A DNA stretch of 64,000 nt, taken from assembly GCA_028564675.1 (NCBI GenBank), contig JAOVVO010000177.1, positions 61,722-125,721 on the forward strand, read 5' to 3'. The first letter of the stretch is position 1; every line of letters begins with the position of its first letter. Made by a program: the position numbers and the translations under genes. The notes under the pieces were generated by a model that was given only the letters and a program-made list of their open reading frames with translations, was not told the DNA's origin and did not search any database. Below, piece by piece: positions 14,490-26,818 of the stretch. Source of the stretch: Onchocerca lupi (lineage: Eukaryota; Nematoda; Chromadorea; Rhabditida; Onchocercidae).

Positions 14490-14959
14490 ACTATTACATT
14501 GAAAGTGGCATTTTAAGCTTAGCCAAACTAAGTCTTTAATTAGTAAAATTTGAATCAAATGCAGAAATTAGAAGGCAGGCAAATTTCTTTCTGTCGGAAT
14601 AAACAGATATTGCAAAAATTAATTTGAACATTGAATTAATTGCAGTTAATTGCACTAATTAAGGACAATTATTAGTTCTTACAAAAACCAACTTGAATGT
14701 TAAATTAAGCTCGTTGGATTAATTAATTAAATAGTTAAAAATTTGCGCCAAATCATGGCATCCGATCAGACTGAAGTTGAAGAATAAATTTTTGAATGTT
14801 AACAATTTCGTCCTTTTCTCGAAGCTATTTTGTTTTTCCCATTTTCAAATTTTCACATATTAATATTGATATAACTGTCGATTACTGTAAATTCATTCCA
14901 TTTATAAATTCATTTCATTGGAGATTTTAATTGAGAAATACGTGGTACCTTTGCTTTGA

Positions 14960-15850
14960 CTTATTTGATCTTCAGAATGTATGTTATGCTTGACGCTTTA
15001 TTAATAGTTTCAATTTCCGGATTGCCACTTCCATCCGTAACATTCAATTTGTCACAACTTTTTGCTAATAGCGCAGCTGCATATCGAATCCGGTCGAGTA
15101 TTAGCTTCTCGCAGGATATTTACTCTTTCATCTATTTGCTTTAATCCTCCTTGCCATCAGATAAATTGACCTGGTTAGGAATTCTAACTGGAAACATTTT
15201 GTCTTTGCCTTTCCATCTTGGTTTATTCAATCTTCAACAATTATATTTACGACTTCACTCTTTTTTGTTAACTTCATGTCAATGCGATGCTAATCATCAG
15301 GAAAAGATCCGACACAAGTGCGAATCTAGCTTTAATAAATCAGTGCAAATCAGTGCGAATTAATATGAATCAATTCATTAAGCCTGACTGAAGAGAATTC
15401 ATATTTATTCGTTACCGCAACTAATAAATTAGTACCACGAGGCCTAAAACCATGATAAGCAACACAAATGGAGAGATAACAAGTAAATCAACAAATAAAT
15501 ACAGAGACTGGTATGTGAACAAGTTTTGGAACTCCCGAATTTCCTGGAAGTTCATCTCAACGAGGAGTGCTGCAAGATGTAACTTCTTAGAAATTTGATT
15601 TCCCGCCTGACTTCCTGAACTTGGATTCTCAGGCATTCATTTGAAAACATTCTACGGTAGGGTTTACGGTATTAAATAGAACATTCGAGAAAATTCGAGA
15701 ACATTCGGAAAATTTTACAGAAGTTTGGGAGCAAGGAGATGAGATGGCATCAAATAGCATCGCCATCGGACGAGTTGTGTACCATCCGTGTCTGCATTTT
15801 TTTTCTCGTATGATAGTGAAATTATGCAACGAATTAATTTTCATTTAATT
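14960..15850 (-). pseudogene. Protein-like remnants, unassigned
   Basis: The minus strand shows several protein-like stretches broken by stops and frame changes. One (~15820-15640) contains KFSECSRIFSNVL and VECF, vaguely like the end of a reprolysin/ADAM protease domain, but no HExxH zinc motif was found nearby. Another (~15120-14960) reads IRYAAALLAKSCDKLN and then a GNPEIETINKA stretch. A third (15636-15421) ends in a hydrophobic segment. No consistent exon chain could be assembled. It may be a decayed gene or transposon; the family assignment is a guess. Confidence 0.25.
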
Positions 15851-16974
15851 TATTGTATTTCTTTTTCTTTTTTTTTTGGAGGGAAGAAAGGATAATTTTT
15901 GAAGTAAAATTCAAATTTAGTAGATTTCAAGAATTTTTCTTTCTTTGATTCCCATTTCTTTTGAACCCATTGAGTATTGTATTGTTGATTTGGGTGCTTT
16001 TTTTTTTTCGGATTTTAATGCTAGAACGAGAATAATTTCGTTTATTGGCTGATATTACTCTGCTATGAAGAAGTATTCCTCGAAGACAGTTCGATGGATT
16101 TTTTTTTTTCTTATTTTTGCGGTGTAAGTTACTGTTTCATTCTTTCACTATTTATTGTATCATTTTACTTCTTCAGTAATCTAGAAGGCTCTCTTTTTTC
16201 TGCTTCTGTCATTTGTCAAGATTTTAGATATTTCTTTTTAATTAATATGTTTAATAAATGATCTGATAAAAGACAGTCATGTTTCCGATGATTATCTCAG
16301 GTTAAATAGTTAATCCATCCCTTCATCTATAACTGTGATTCAGTTTCATTTGTATTTTTCCCTTCTTTTTGTACATTTATTTCTTTTTCTTTAAAATATT
16401 ACAATGGGATTTAAATCTGTCTTTTTTGTTTTTTTTCAAACATATTCTATAGTTGTAAGGGTTACATAATTATAGCTGTTACACAGAACGATGAAATTCA
16501 ATTTTTTTTTTTTTTTTTTGGCTCAATTTCATTACATGATTTTGATTTTTATAGAAATATCATTTATCATGTGTATTAATCGACTTATAATTTGAATGGT
16601 AGCATGTAGCATAACCCTTAGGTGTGCTGCACGTTAACCTTTACAGATATTACTTCCTTGTGATGACTGACGACTGTTCTTATCAATAATGACAATGGCA
16701 CGATCGGCATTGCTCGCTTTATCTCATATATTAAAGAATGTATTACACATTTAAATGAAATTCTAATGATCTTGTCAATCACTGTTACCGAATTCTGATG
16801 TGCATATCATAGTTTTAATTCTACAAACATTACGATTTACATCGTTTTTTCAGATCCACATCTCTTGTCATATTAAGCTTACTTGAACAGCATTAGGACG
16901 CAAAACTGCTTATTTTACCACTCGTATTACTCTGATTGCTACTTTCTTTCTCTTGGGATACGACATTTTACAGC
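15851..16974. other. 5' flank of the Hsp40 gene
   Basis: T-rich non-coding stretch with several T runs. I looked for clustered heat-shock elements (alternating GAA/TTC) and saw no convincing array. A pyrimidine-rich tract with TTTACAG ends one base before the start codon of the Hsp40 gene. Confidence 0.5.
16972..16973 (+). other. Splice acceptor just before the Hsp40 start
   Basis: The AG of TTTACAG lies one base upstream of the ATG at 16975. With no exon recognised upstream, this is most simply a spliced-leader trans-splice site, as in many nematode genes. It also argues for the ATG at 16975 rather than the in-frame one at 16936. Confidence 0.55.
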
Positions 16975-19041
16975 ATGGGCAAGGATTATTATAAAGTGTT
17001 AGGAATTGCAAAGGGTGCTAGTGATGACGAAATTAAGAAAGCGTATCGTAAAATGGCATTGAAGTACCATCCGGATAAAAACAAAGAATCTGGTGCAGAA
17101 GCAAAATTCAAGGTTTTTTTTTTTTTTTTCTTCGAAAATATTGGTCAGGAATTTCGGTAATTTTTGAAATCTTCAGAATTTTACAATAAGTGAATGAACC
17201 TCGTATATACTTTTCAATTTTAGGAAGTAGCGGAAGCATACGATGTATTGTCGGATCCTAAGAAGAAAGAAATTTATGATAAGTACGGTGAAGACGGCTT
17301 GAAAGGGGGTGAGGGAGGATTCGGTGGTCCTGGTGGTGTGCATTATGAATTTCAGTAAGCTTTTCTTTTTGTCACTGGATTTGTGAGGTTATTCTTGGAG
17401 GCCGATAAATAATTGCAGTAAATTAGATGTGAAATAATAAATAACTGCAATAAATTAGGTGCGAATATCTTGGAAAAATCGGCTGAATAGTTTCAAGTAT
17501 TTGAACTTATTAGATATGTCTGTCTCATTTTAGCTATAGTACTTTTTTTTAATCAACAAGAAACATAACTTGCAGGGGAGACCCGATGCAAATGTTTGCG
17601 CAGTTCTTTGGTGGTAGTGATCCGTTTTCTGCTTTCTTTGGTGGTGGATCTGCTAGTGCCGGTGGACCACAAATTTTCTTCTCAACTGGTGGCGATGATA
17701 TGCATTTCGGTATTGCAATATTTTCTATCTTAGGCTCTGAAGCTTCGTATTAAAAAAGTAATTTTAGGATTGGAAGTGATTTTTCGTTTCTTCTAATCTC
17801 TTCTAGAAGAAAATCTCTGACTAAAAATTGTTCTTGCAGATATTTCAGGAGTACCTTTCGGTATGGGTGGTCATTCACGACGCCAGCGTCAAGATCCTGT
17901 TGTGCAGCATGAGCTGCTTGTGTCTTTAGAGGATATTTACAAGGGTTGTACCAAAAAAATGAAAATCACCAGGTAGTTGGTTTGATTCCTTTCTGCAATT
18001 ATTCAAAAGTTGTCCTAGTTTTTTATCAGTCTTATTTCTTAATATAATATCGACTCCAACTTTTATCTTCAATTTTTTCAAACTTGTTTCTTACGGGGAA
18101 GTATTCTTTCGGATATTTACAGAAAAGTGTTAGCGCCCGATGGGCAATCAACACGGATAGAAGATAAGGTATTGACAATCAATATTAAGCCTGGTTGGAA
18201 AAGTGGAACCAAGATCACATTTCCTAAAGAAGGTGATCAGCATCCAGGACGTGTTCCTGCTGACATAGTGTTTGTTATCAAAGATAAACATCATCCTAAA
18301 TTCAAGGTAATCTTGAACTTGGTTTTCCGAAATTCTTTGAAAAGCTGAAGTTGATTCTATTAATTCTTAATTGTTTATTATTTTTTTAGCGAGAAGGTGC
18401 GGATATTCGATACGTACACAAAATATCGTTGCGTGACGCCTTGTGTGGAGCTGTTGTACATGTTCCAACCCTGGATGGTACGACATACCCGATGCGTATC
18501 AACGATATTATTAGACCGAATACATCTAGGAGGTTTGCTTCCTTTGATTAGTCTTGTCCATATTGCCCTACTTAGAAAGTTTATGAAATAGATTCAGGAT
18601 ATTGTTCAAGGATATTGTCGTATCGTAATTTGGTTGTAGCGATTTTGTGTTATATTGTGTGCTGCATAAGAGAGCAAATGATTCCAATAGCTGAGAGCCT
18701 TGCTGCTCTAATCAGTTTGTGAAAAATTAAAAAAAGTTGTTTTCTAATTTTTGATACTGCTCTTATGGTATCTCCTTCGACGAAGTGATTTAAAATTTGA
18801 AATTGTTCTTCCAAATGATGTTGTACATTCCTGATAAGCTATGTTAATAGTTTGACCGCATTTTTCTGTATTTTTGCCTATGCAACACATCGCATTTATT
18901 TTTAGATTGACAGGACACGGTTTACCGAATCCTAAAATGGCTGGACGACGGGGCGATTTAATTGTTGAATTTGATGTTAAGTTTCCGGATTCACTTTCAT
19001 CAGCATCGAAAGAATTGATAATGAATGCATTGCCAGCGTGA
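16975..19041 (+). CDS. dnj-13: DNAJB-type (type II) Hsp40 co-chaperone
   Basis: Exons 16975-17112, 17224-17354, 17576-17709, 17840-17972, 18123-18306, 18390-18532 and 18906-19041 give 332 aa, close to the ~340 aa of human DNAJB1. The J domain (residues 4-68) holds the HPD motif at 32-34, which stimulates Hsp70 ATPase. A Gly/Phe-rich linker follows (GGEGGFGGPGG, then FFGGSDPFSAFFGGG), then two beta-sandwich client-binding domains (VSLEDIYKGCTKKMKI, and KPGWKSGTKITFPKEGD). There is no zinc-finger CxxCxGxG repeat, so it is type II. It acts as a cytosolic/nuclear Hsp70 partner in protein folding and disaggregation. The J domain is split by a small intron after residue 46. Closest C. elegans relative by architecture is dnj-13. 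Confidence 0.96.
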
Positions 19042-20545
19042 TCAGGTCACTGTGTTTTGTGATTTTATTTGTACAAGCTAAAACTGTCCATATTTCTTTT
19101 AATCTATTCATTTTTTTAAATAGGTATTAATGATTCCAGTAATCTGCTAATATTTTGATTGTACAAAACTCGCAGTGTATTTTTTTTCGACTTTAGAAAA
19201 CTCCATATATAGAAAAAATTATGAAAGAGAACATAATAATTAGTTTCAGAAATGAAAATGTAGTTATTATGAATTTGGGACTGCTCTTGCTTTTTCTCAT
19301 TTCTTATGGAAAACTAAAAGATTCTGTTCTTTAATATTTTGTATCGTTTCGTTTACAGTGTATATTTCTATGTGTCATCGGAATTCAGCGGTTACTAGAT
19401 ATGCAGATCTTTGTGGGGATGCTTTTTACTTTCTTGAGATTCTGCGTGTGCGGGGCAACCATTTCTCGTTTAATGTGTTTTATTTCCCTATTTTACCTTC
19501 AAAAATTTCGTTACATTTCGTCTTAATTATATGCTTCTGGAACTTTTGGGACATTACAGTGTTTTTTTCTTTTTTTATTGTGCTATCATGAATTTTGTAT
19601 ATGCTTATGTTTCATTTCAGCAAACATGTGAGCTTTTAACCCGTCTTTTTCTGTGTCTACTAACTGTAGTTTTCGTCTTTTTTATCCGTAATAATTGGGA
19701 ATTTTTCAATTTCAATTTTACGGGTGTTAAATGTATTCAATAACAATTCCTGTCTTTGGTGGAACATTTGAATAAGTTTTTTATTTTCAAGAAAACAGTT
19801 ATAGGGATATGATCTGGATAAGAGATGTCAAAGGAATTTTTGAAATAAGTTGCTCTCTTCTCTTTCTGTTTTTGAAAATAAATAGATAAATGGCTAGAAA
19901 TAATGTTTTAAATTAATTAGTCGATGAGGGATGTGCCAAATAATGAGAAGTTGTATTAAAATGGAGCATTTCATCTGTAAAGTTTTTGTTGAAAAAAGAA
20001 AATATATGGGACCAAGATTCATCTATGCTTTACAGTTGTATTTTCAACATTGTGAATTGTTTGTTTTTGAAGCAGGTAAATTGTAGTTTATAACTGCAAT
20101 ATTTTGCAATGAAACTCTGAGGCAATTGAAACAATTTTGGATTCGGTAAATGAAAGAAATTGATAATAACAAAGTGGGTTTTGTCAAATATCAGTTTAGG
20201 ATGATTATAGTATTCATAACTGGGAATAAATGTGCTGAGTGAAATTATTTCAGTGAGTTCATGATATATGTGAATGACGGAGAAATGCGATGCTTGATTC
20301 CAAATGTCATTACTACAAATTATTTAAAGTTGTTTACCGCGATTACTTCGGTTTAATAATCTTGTTATCGAATGTGATCATTACAGTTATAGGGGAACAA
20401 TAGCAATAGAGGCACTCAATGGTGCTTTTTGTTTTATTGTGATCCTCATACTCAAATCTGTATTTCTTAAAACTCCGAAAGTTGAAATACACTGTGAAAT
20501 AAGGGTTGGTCATGATTATCTTGAATTTGTTGCGGAATTTATCTT
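19042..20545. other. Convergent intergenic region
   Basis: Lies between the 3' ends of the Hsp40 gene (+) and the cysteine protease gene (-). Open stretches here are short, T-rich and without recognisable motifs. It should contain both 3' UTRs. Confidence 0.6.
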
Positions 20546-23506
20546 TTACAAGTCAGCCGATGCCACATAGGTTTCAACTCTGCACGCATTGATGCCTCGT
20601 TCGATTTTAAAAAACCCTTGATCACCCCACCTGAAAATAAATTGCATGGAATCATGATTGCTTTAGCGAAATAAGACTTCTTGCAAAATAAGTTCAAGAA
20701 CTAAGATTTAATTCTAAATTCATCGAAATCCGAAAATGAAGAGCGTTCGAGAAAATGTCTTATAGCACTCACCAATCACCCCAACTGTTTTTCATTAACC
20801 AATATTTCTTGCCATTTTCCGTACCATATCCAACTATTTCCGCTGCATGATTCAGTTTCATTGTTCGACATTCATAGGTATCCGATAACACGCCGGATTT
20901 GTAAAATGCATACCGTTTCGGAAGTGCCAGATCTGTAGATAGAAAAGACTGAAAAAGTTTTAGTAGTGAGGAGAATTGATTGTAAATGTCAAAGATTAAA
21001 GATTATTATTGTATTTGTTGTATAATGACATTATTTTTCGATTTTGAGTAGGTAAAACCAAGCATAAAACATTGAAATTTCATAATCGAATTTCGTTACA
21101 TGTCAAGGCGAAAGAGAAACTGTTGCTAAACGATATTTACATAAAATTCTTCAATGCTACTCGAAATCTTTTACGTTTCTCTATTTGATTATGTTCTTTA
21201 CAACTTATTTTGAATTTCAAATATAGTTAATCGGAAAAAGTCAATGTCAGAAAGTACCGGTTGTTATGATCAGGTTTTAAATTAGTAGAAAAGGACATTT
21301 CACTGAAAATGATTCGCTTGTCTTTCCTATTTAATTTTCAACTTTTAGATCATGAAAGAATAGTGTAGAAATTAAAGAATTGTCATACTGTTGTGACAGT
21401 ATTTGATTCTCTTTCCATCTTTTAGTTAATGATTCTTTTATTCATACATTATTAATGTGCAAAATGTTTATACCATTGGAATGCATCCTTCATTCATTCA
21501 GTGCAATCAATTGATTACTGTTGAAAAGATTTCAAATATACCGAAAGATATATTATTAAGGTAAATTTTTACTCAATCATCGATCTATCATGCAAAAAGT
21601 TTCACAATTTTCAAAAACAAACTCGACGCAACTGGTGCCACATTTGCCACAAACCAAGCCATTAAATTTGGATCTGGATCGATTTGATATAATTTTCTAA
21701 TGAAAATTTTATTACGTGATGGACAGAAGTAATCATTCCCCAATAATGTAGGATAATTCATCATTTGTGTGAAGCCGACATATTTTCCATGTCTGCAGAA
21801 TGATAATTTAAAACTTTCGAAACAAATTCTACTGTTTCCATATGAAATATTTTTATAATTTTGATATGATAGCAATTGCATGAGATTTTTTTCTTTTTTT
21901 TTTTTATGGTTTTTGTTCAACTGATCTATGATATATAATCGCATTTCTACCAATAATAATGAGTAGAATGTTTTTCCGATAGGTTAAACTTAGTAGATAA
22001 ATTTATAAATTAGCATTTATGTATGCGTATTACCAATAATATTTGAAGTATTTATGAATTTATTATAATTATGAAGGAATATAAAAAGATGATCTTTTTT
22101 GCAATAAATATTGGAATTTTAAGTTTAATTTTGCGTATATATAATGATGATATTTGATTAAATATATTGATTCTGTTATTGCTGAAATTATGTTATATAA
22201 TTTCATTGATATTTTTTAAAAATTAACTAACTCCATCGAATTCTTGATACTACCATTCTTGCAACCGTTGTTCTTATGATCACAATCAAGCATTTCATAT
22301 TCTGATATGGAAATATATCGACGATATTTGATCGCGTACAACGATTCTATCACTGCTGCTACGGAATGCGCATAACATGAATTACATTCATATGCTAAAA
22401 GTATCGACTTTTACACTTATGACAAAGGCGCGCTTCTATTTGAATTTAAAATAATGTTAGAATTTGAAGATAAGGTCTTAGCAAAAGTTAATTATACAAT
22501 TAAAATAATTCAATTTCTAAATTAAACGGTAATTTCATTTGAAACTTACATTGTTCTTTAACTTCAGTTACACCGCCTTTCTTTCTCCAATCCCAAGAAG
22601 GTGGATATGGCGTACCATCTGGGATAACACGAATCCAGTTAGTATCATAAAAACGAAAAACATGACGATTTGGTCCAAAAAGTGGTCCAGAGAACTGCAA
22701 TTTAAACTTTTAATTTATTGCAATAATCAGTTTTTAACGTAACCCACGGGATATTACATTGAGAAGAATGGAATATTTGAAATAAATTTCCTATTGAAAG
22801 AAATCGTCTAAATTTTTAAACAACTTTTCGGAACAATTTCTCTCTCATACTTTCTTCCAAATTAATTCCATCTTTTTTAGAAGTAAATTAATTATGTTGA
22901 AGGTCCACAAAATTAAATTTAAAAAAATCGAAAATCTCAAATTAAATTGAAAACTTTCAAAATTGTTCTGTACAAACCGCATTAAATTCCTTATCAGACC
23001 AATCAGCAAATTTGCTGATTTCATATTTTGCGCTACTATTTTCATTGTTTAATTTTTCTATAAGTTGAGCGTTTTCTCGAAAAATTTTCAAGCGTTCCTG
23101 ATAGCTAATCGTATCATTGCTGAAGTCACGAGGATATCTAGAAATTTACAAATTTAAAAAGGAATAATCTAATGGAATAATCTTCAATTTTTTCAAATTT
23201 TTTATAAAGAAGAAAAGCATTAAAATTAAGAGGATATATTGATAAATTGATGGTAAGAAAGAAAAAAAAGAAAACCTACTTCAAAAAGTAAAAAATGATG
23301 GCACATTTATGCAGAATTATTAAAAGTAAAAGACGTTTTGATTTTAAAAATTTGATCAATTTGAAATCTTTGCTATGAAGACACGATACATACCTGATGA
23401 GGAAGTTATCATAAAGTTCCTTAATTTGTGAAGTATCATACATTATATTGCAAAAAGCATGCTGTAATTGTATAAGCGTAATTGTCAACACAAAAATGAA
23501 TAGCAT
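20546..23506 (-). CDS. Papain-family (C1A) cysteine protease
   Basis: Exons in transcript order: 23506-23394, 23137-22978, 22694-22550, 22394-22232, 21792-21623, 20932-20773, 20630-20546; 331 aa, phases closed. Residues 1-19 are a signal peptide. Residues ~30-90 are an I29 inhibitor propeptide (YQERLKIFRENAQLI, KFADWSDKEFNA). The mature enzyme starts near PPSWDWRKKGGV (~122). The catalytic Cys146 lies in ECNSCYAHS, His279 in LNHAAEIVGYG, Asn299 in KNSWG. The oxyanion Gln139 is one residue further from the Cys than usual, and the usual CGSCWA is CNSCYA. It is a secreted or lysosomal cathepsin-like protease. Cathepsin L/F-like by propeptide; subfamily not settled. The exon 3/4 junction, which sets the extra residue, rests on a TTTTAG acceptor and needs transcript support. 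Confidence 0.9.
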
Positions 23507-24930
23507 CTGGAAGATGTAGAAGACGATTGAAATTCAATTTCAGTATAAATATTATCAAATTCTTTTTATGAGTAAATAATTTTAAAATTAATATAAAATA
23601 TTGAAAAGTAGATGTAGTCCTATCCCAAGATGTGAAATATAATTTGTTTTCTTTAGTTTTAAAAAATAATTCGGAAAACCTTGCATAAATTGATGTCTAA
23701 AGAAGCGAAGAGTCAAAGATTGTTGGAAAACAATAAATATTTTCCCTTCCTGAAATTTTAAATAATTATTCAAAGAACAATATAATTGCAACTGTTTAAT
23801 GAGAAAACCGAATATTTGAAGAGATAAAGATAAAAGATTTTCTTTATCGTGAAAGTTATTTGTAATTTTATGAAATTTTATTTTTTTCATTATATAAAAA
23901 TCTGAATACCAAAAATAAATCGATATCAGGAAAATCAAATAATAAGAATTTTTTTCACATTACAAATAAAATTTTCCAGAATTTTAATCAATTATTTTAA
24001 GAATGCCATTTTAGTATTCTTTTTTGGGAAACAAAACATTCAAAGACAAATGATTTCTTTAATACAAAAGTTATTTAGAATTTCATAAATTTTCAAATCT
24101 TGTTAAACAGAGAACACAGGTAGATAAAGATGTTTCCTTGTTCTAATGTGAGATATCTCATTGCAATTAAGGAGAAATAACATGTTACAACATAATAAAA
24201 AAGTTCAGTGCTGTTTGTTGGCAGGGTAAAAATTAGCTTATTTTTATTACCTTTAGATTGACCTATCGATGGCTTAAATGTTAAGCAAAATGGGAAGAGA
24301 AAAGAAAGGAGAAGTAGAAATAGGAAGAATTTTTATAAAAATCTCATGAAGAATGGACAATCCCTTCAGAGAGGCAATTGGCAAATTATAAACTACGATT
24401 GCATGTATAAGTCATACTGCAGTTCCTTATCAATATCATTCCATTGATTTCGAAAAAAATTTATTTATTCTTAAAGTCGATGAGGAATAAAATAACACAA
24501 ATAACAATTGTTGGCCGCATCTTAGGGATGTAAACAAAGTTCTTTTTCCTGCTTTTTTAAATATCTAAAGAAATATTAAATGAAATTGAAATTGCGACTG
24601 CTATTTGCAACTCTATAACGTTTCACATAACAGCTCTAAGAAACAAAATGGATATCTAGGTAAACTTCTGTCTAATCTTGTGGACAAGAAAACTTTTCAT
24701 ATAAGTCATGATATCCGAACTAGTGTCAGTTAGCTAGACATAAAATCCTTAATAAGATTTTAAAAGAAAACTGAAAAAAAAGAAAAATGATTGTAGTGTC
24801 GAGAAAGTTTTTTAATTATGTCTGCTGCGACAAAGATGAATCCTGTTTAAAGAATTTATTAGCAGCGTAATAGTTATGAACAGACAACTATCCAAGAATA
24901 TCCAATCACGAGAATTTCTTTCCTTTGTCA

Positions 24931-25280
24931 CTTGTAAAGTTTACCACTCCTTGACTGTCCATCTGCTGGTCGTCCGGACTGTCCATCAGCTGGTCGTTCG
25001 AACCTCCCATTGAATTCCAAAACGAACCATCTCCAAACAGAACTCTCAAAACAGAATTATCTATGCTCCAAAACCCGAGCCTTTTACATCCTTCCGGGGC
25101 TCCTTCTTCTTACTTGATCTACGATTCGTCACCCAATTATAACTGGTTTGTTTAGCTGTTGGTCAGTGCACATTGGCGGGAAACATGTTTATCCTTCTAT
25201 GCTTTGGCGGTAAACATGTTTACCGAATCGCTGGTCTATTGAACCACGCGCTTCTTGAACTTTACCGCTCCTTGTTTATA
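24931..25280. repeat. GC-richer repeat block, possible LTR or MITE remnant
   Basis: This ~350-bp block differs in base composition from its neighbours. It is bounded by similar sequences, AGTTTACCACTCCTTG near 24938 and AACTTTACCGCTCCTTG near 25258. Inside are a near-identical ~24-bp tandem pair (ACTGTCCATCTGCTGGTCGT and its variant) and a repeated AAACATGTTTA. A short minus-strand open frame reads RPADGQS twice. This suggests a mobile-element remnant, but no transposase or reverse-transcriptase motif is visible. Confidence 0.45.
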
Positions 25281-26387
25281 TTATAACTTTCGGGTTTTTT
25301 CGACATGTAATCCACATTAATCTGAGATTTCGAGTCAATATGAATAATTACTGGCGTTTCGCAAACTGGATAGGGTTAAGATTAGCCTAACTTTGAACTA
25401 GGAAATTTAAAAAAAACTACAGCCTTTTCCAGAAAGACAGATCAGTTCCTGACACATTCAAATATTCTTTGAGCATTAAATGACCTAATCTGATCACATT
25501 TTCTTTTCTTTCGAGGTTATTTATTGCCTCGTTGCTAAAAACACAAATAATCTTGACGCATGCGGAACAAACATGATCGGTAGCAAACTTTATCTTGTAG
25601 AAGAACCTGGATAATGAAGTGGAATGTTACAGTCTTTTACAATGATAAAAGTAATAAGTGACAAGATCAACTTTTCACACAGGAGTTACAAGTTAAATTG
25701 AAAACTTTGATCATTTATGAAACACTTATTGAGCAAATCATATAAGATTCTGACTTCTCCAATATTCACAATTTTTTATACAAAAACCACGGGGGATAAT
25801 AAAATATGAATTTCTGAGAAAAAAATGATCTGTTAAACGCAAAAACTTTCAATAAATACTGATAAAAACTTCAAATTAAAATAAAGTCGAAACAACTGGA
25901 TTAGCAAAACAAGTGTCATGCATTAATTGGAAACAATCAAAGAAGTTATTTATAATAAAAAATAATATTCAGAAAACTTTGGGCAACAATAAACAATAGT
26001 AACAACACAAAAAACAATTTTCTGAAGAGTGAATATAGTAAGAGAAATAAATAAAAAAAAGTACTAATTGCACCAAGGAGTAGATAATATTTATAACTGG
26101 AATAATTCTCGGAAGTTGCTTAATCTTTACTGAACAGAAAATCCTTATCTGGAATACACGTAATACAATTCTATGAGATGTCTATGAACTACACAAATCA
26201 TTTTTAGCTTGTAAAATAAAAAGATTACAATGTCTTATTAATTCGAAGTTTCGGAACAAAATTTGAGGATCTAAAACATGCGTATGGAAAATCTGGGAGT
26301 TTGCAAACAATATAATATAAAGCAAATGACTAGAAAATGCAATAATATTGTCAGAAAGAAACAATGACAGATAAGAAAAAATATAAG

Positions 26388-26455
26388 AGATTTTATAAAT
26401 TTAGCAGATGAAACATAAAAAAAGATTTTATGGATTTAGCAGATGAAAAATTTTC
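26388..26455. repeat. Tandem duplication, ~35 bp x2
   Basis: AGATTTTATAAATTTAGCAG and AGATTTTATGGATTTAGCAG head two adjacent, nearly equal units followed by ATGAAA and an A run. Confidence 0.7.
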
Positions 26456-26818
26456 TTGAACTAAACGGATGAAAAAATTTTTCTAATTCTTTTGATTAAT
26501 CAAATTCCGGAAAATGATTTAAAAATGTTGAAAATGAATGCTTTTGAAGTATAAATGGAATAATGATACCAACGATCACCGACAATCGAAAATAAAGAGA
26601 ATATTCACATTGACTTCATTTATTGTGGAACATCAGAAAAATCTCCTCATAACAAACAGCCTAAGGTTCTCTAACAGAAGAGAAAAGACTAAAATATAAA
26701 AAGTATTGTGGTAGTACTTGTCAAGTAATGATAAAAAGTCTAATCCCCTAATAATTTAAGAGAATAAGAGATATACAGAATTTATTAATTGATATGTTAT
26801 TACCATCAATCCCAAGCA

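Larger units (their letters stand above)
11767..14940. other. Intergenic region with simple repeats
   Basis: No credible exon seen. Contents: a (TA)n tract at about 13139-13164, a poly(A) run near 13400-13418, a GAT/AAT-rich stretch at 13540-13640 ending in a short imperfect palindrome, and tandem duplications at about 14048-14145 and 14435-14489. The left part is the 5' flank of the FRS2-like gene. Confidence 0.6.
23507..26818. other. Intergenic region with one GC-richer block
   Basis: Between the protease promoter and the 3' end of the glutaminase gene. No exon recognised. A less AT-rich block at about 24.93-25.28 kb and a 35-bp tandem duplication at 26388-26455 are listed separately; the rest is AT-rich with no recognisable structure. 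Confidence 0.55.

Noticed and set aside
16936..16974. Upstream in-frame ATG for the Hsp40 gene
   Set aside because: The family starts at MGKDYYKVLG, and a splice acceptor sits one base before that ATG, so the upstream codons are probably removed by trans-splicing.
19358..19743. Overlapping plus-strand open frames after the Hsp40 gene
   Set aside because: T-rich, hydrophobic by composition only; no splice or domain evidence.
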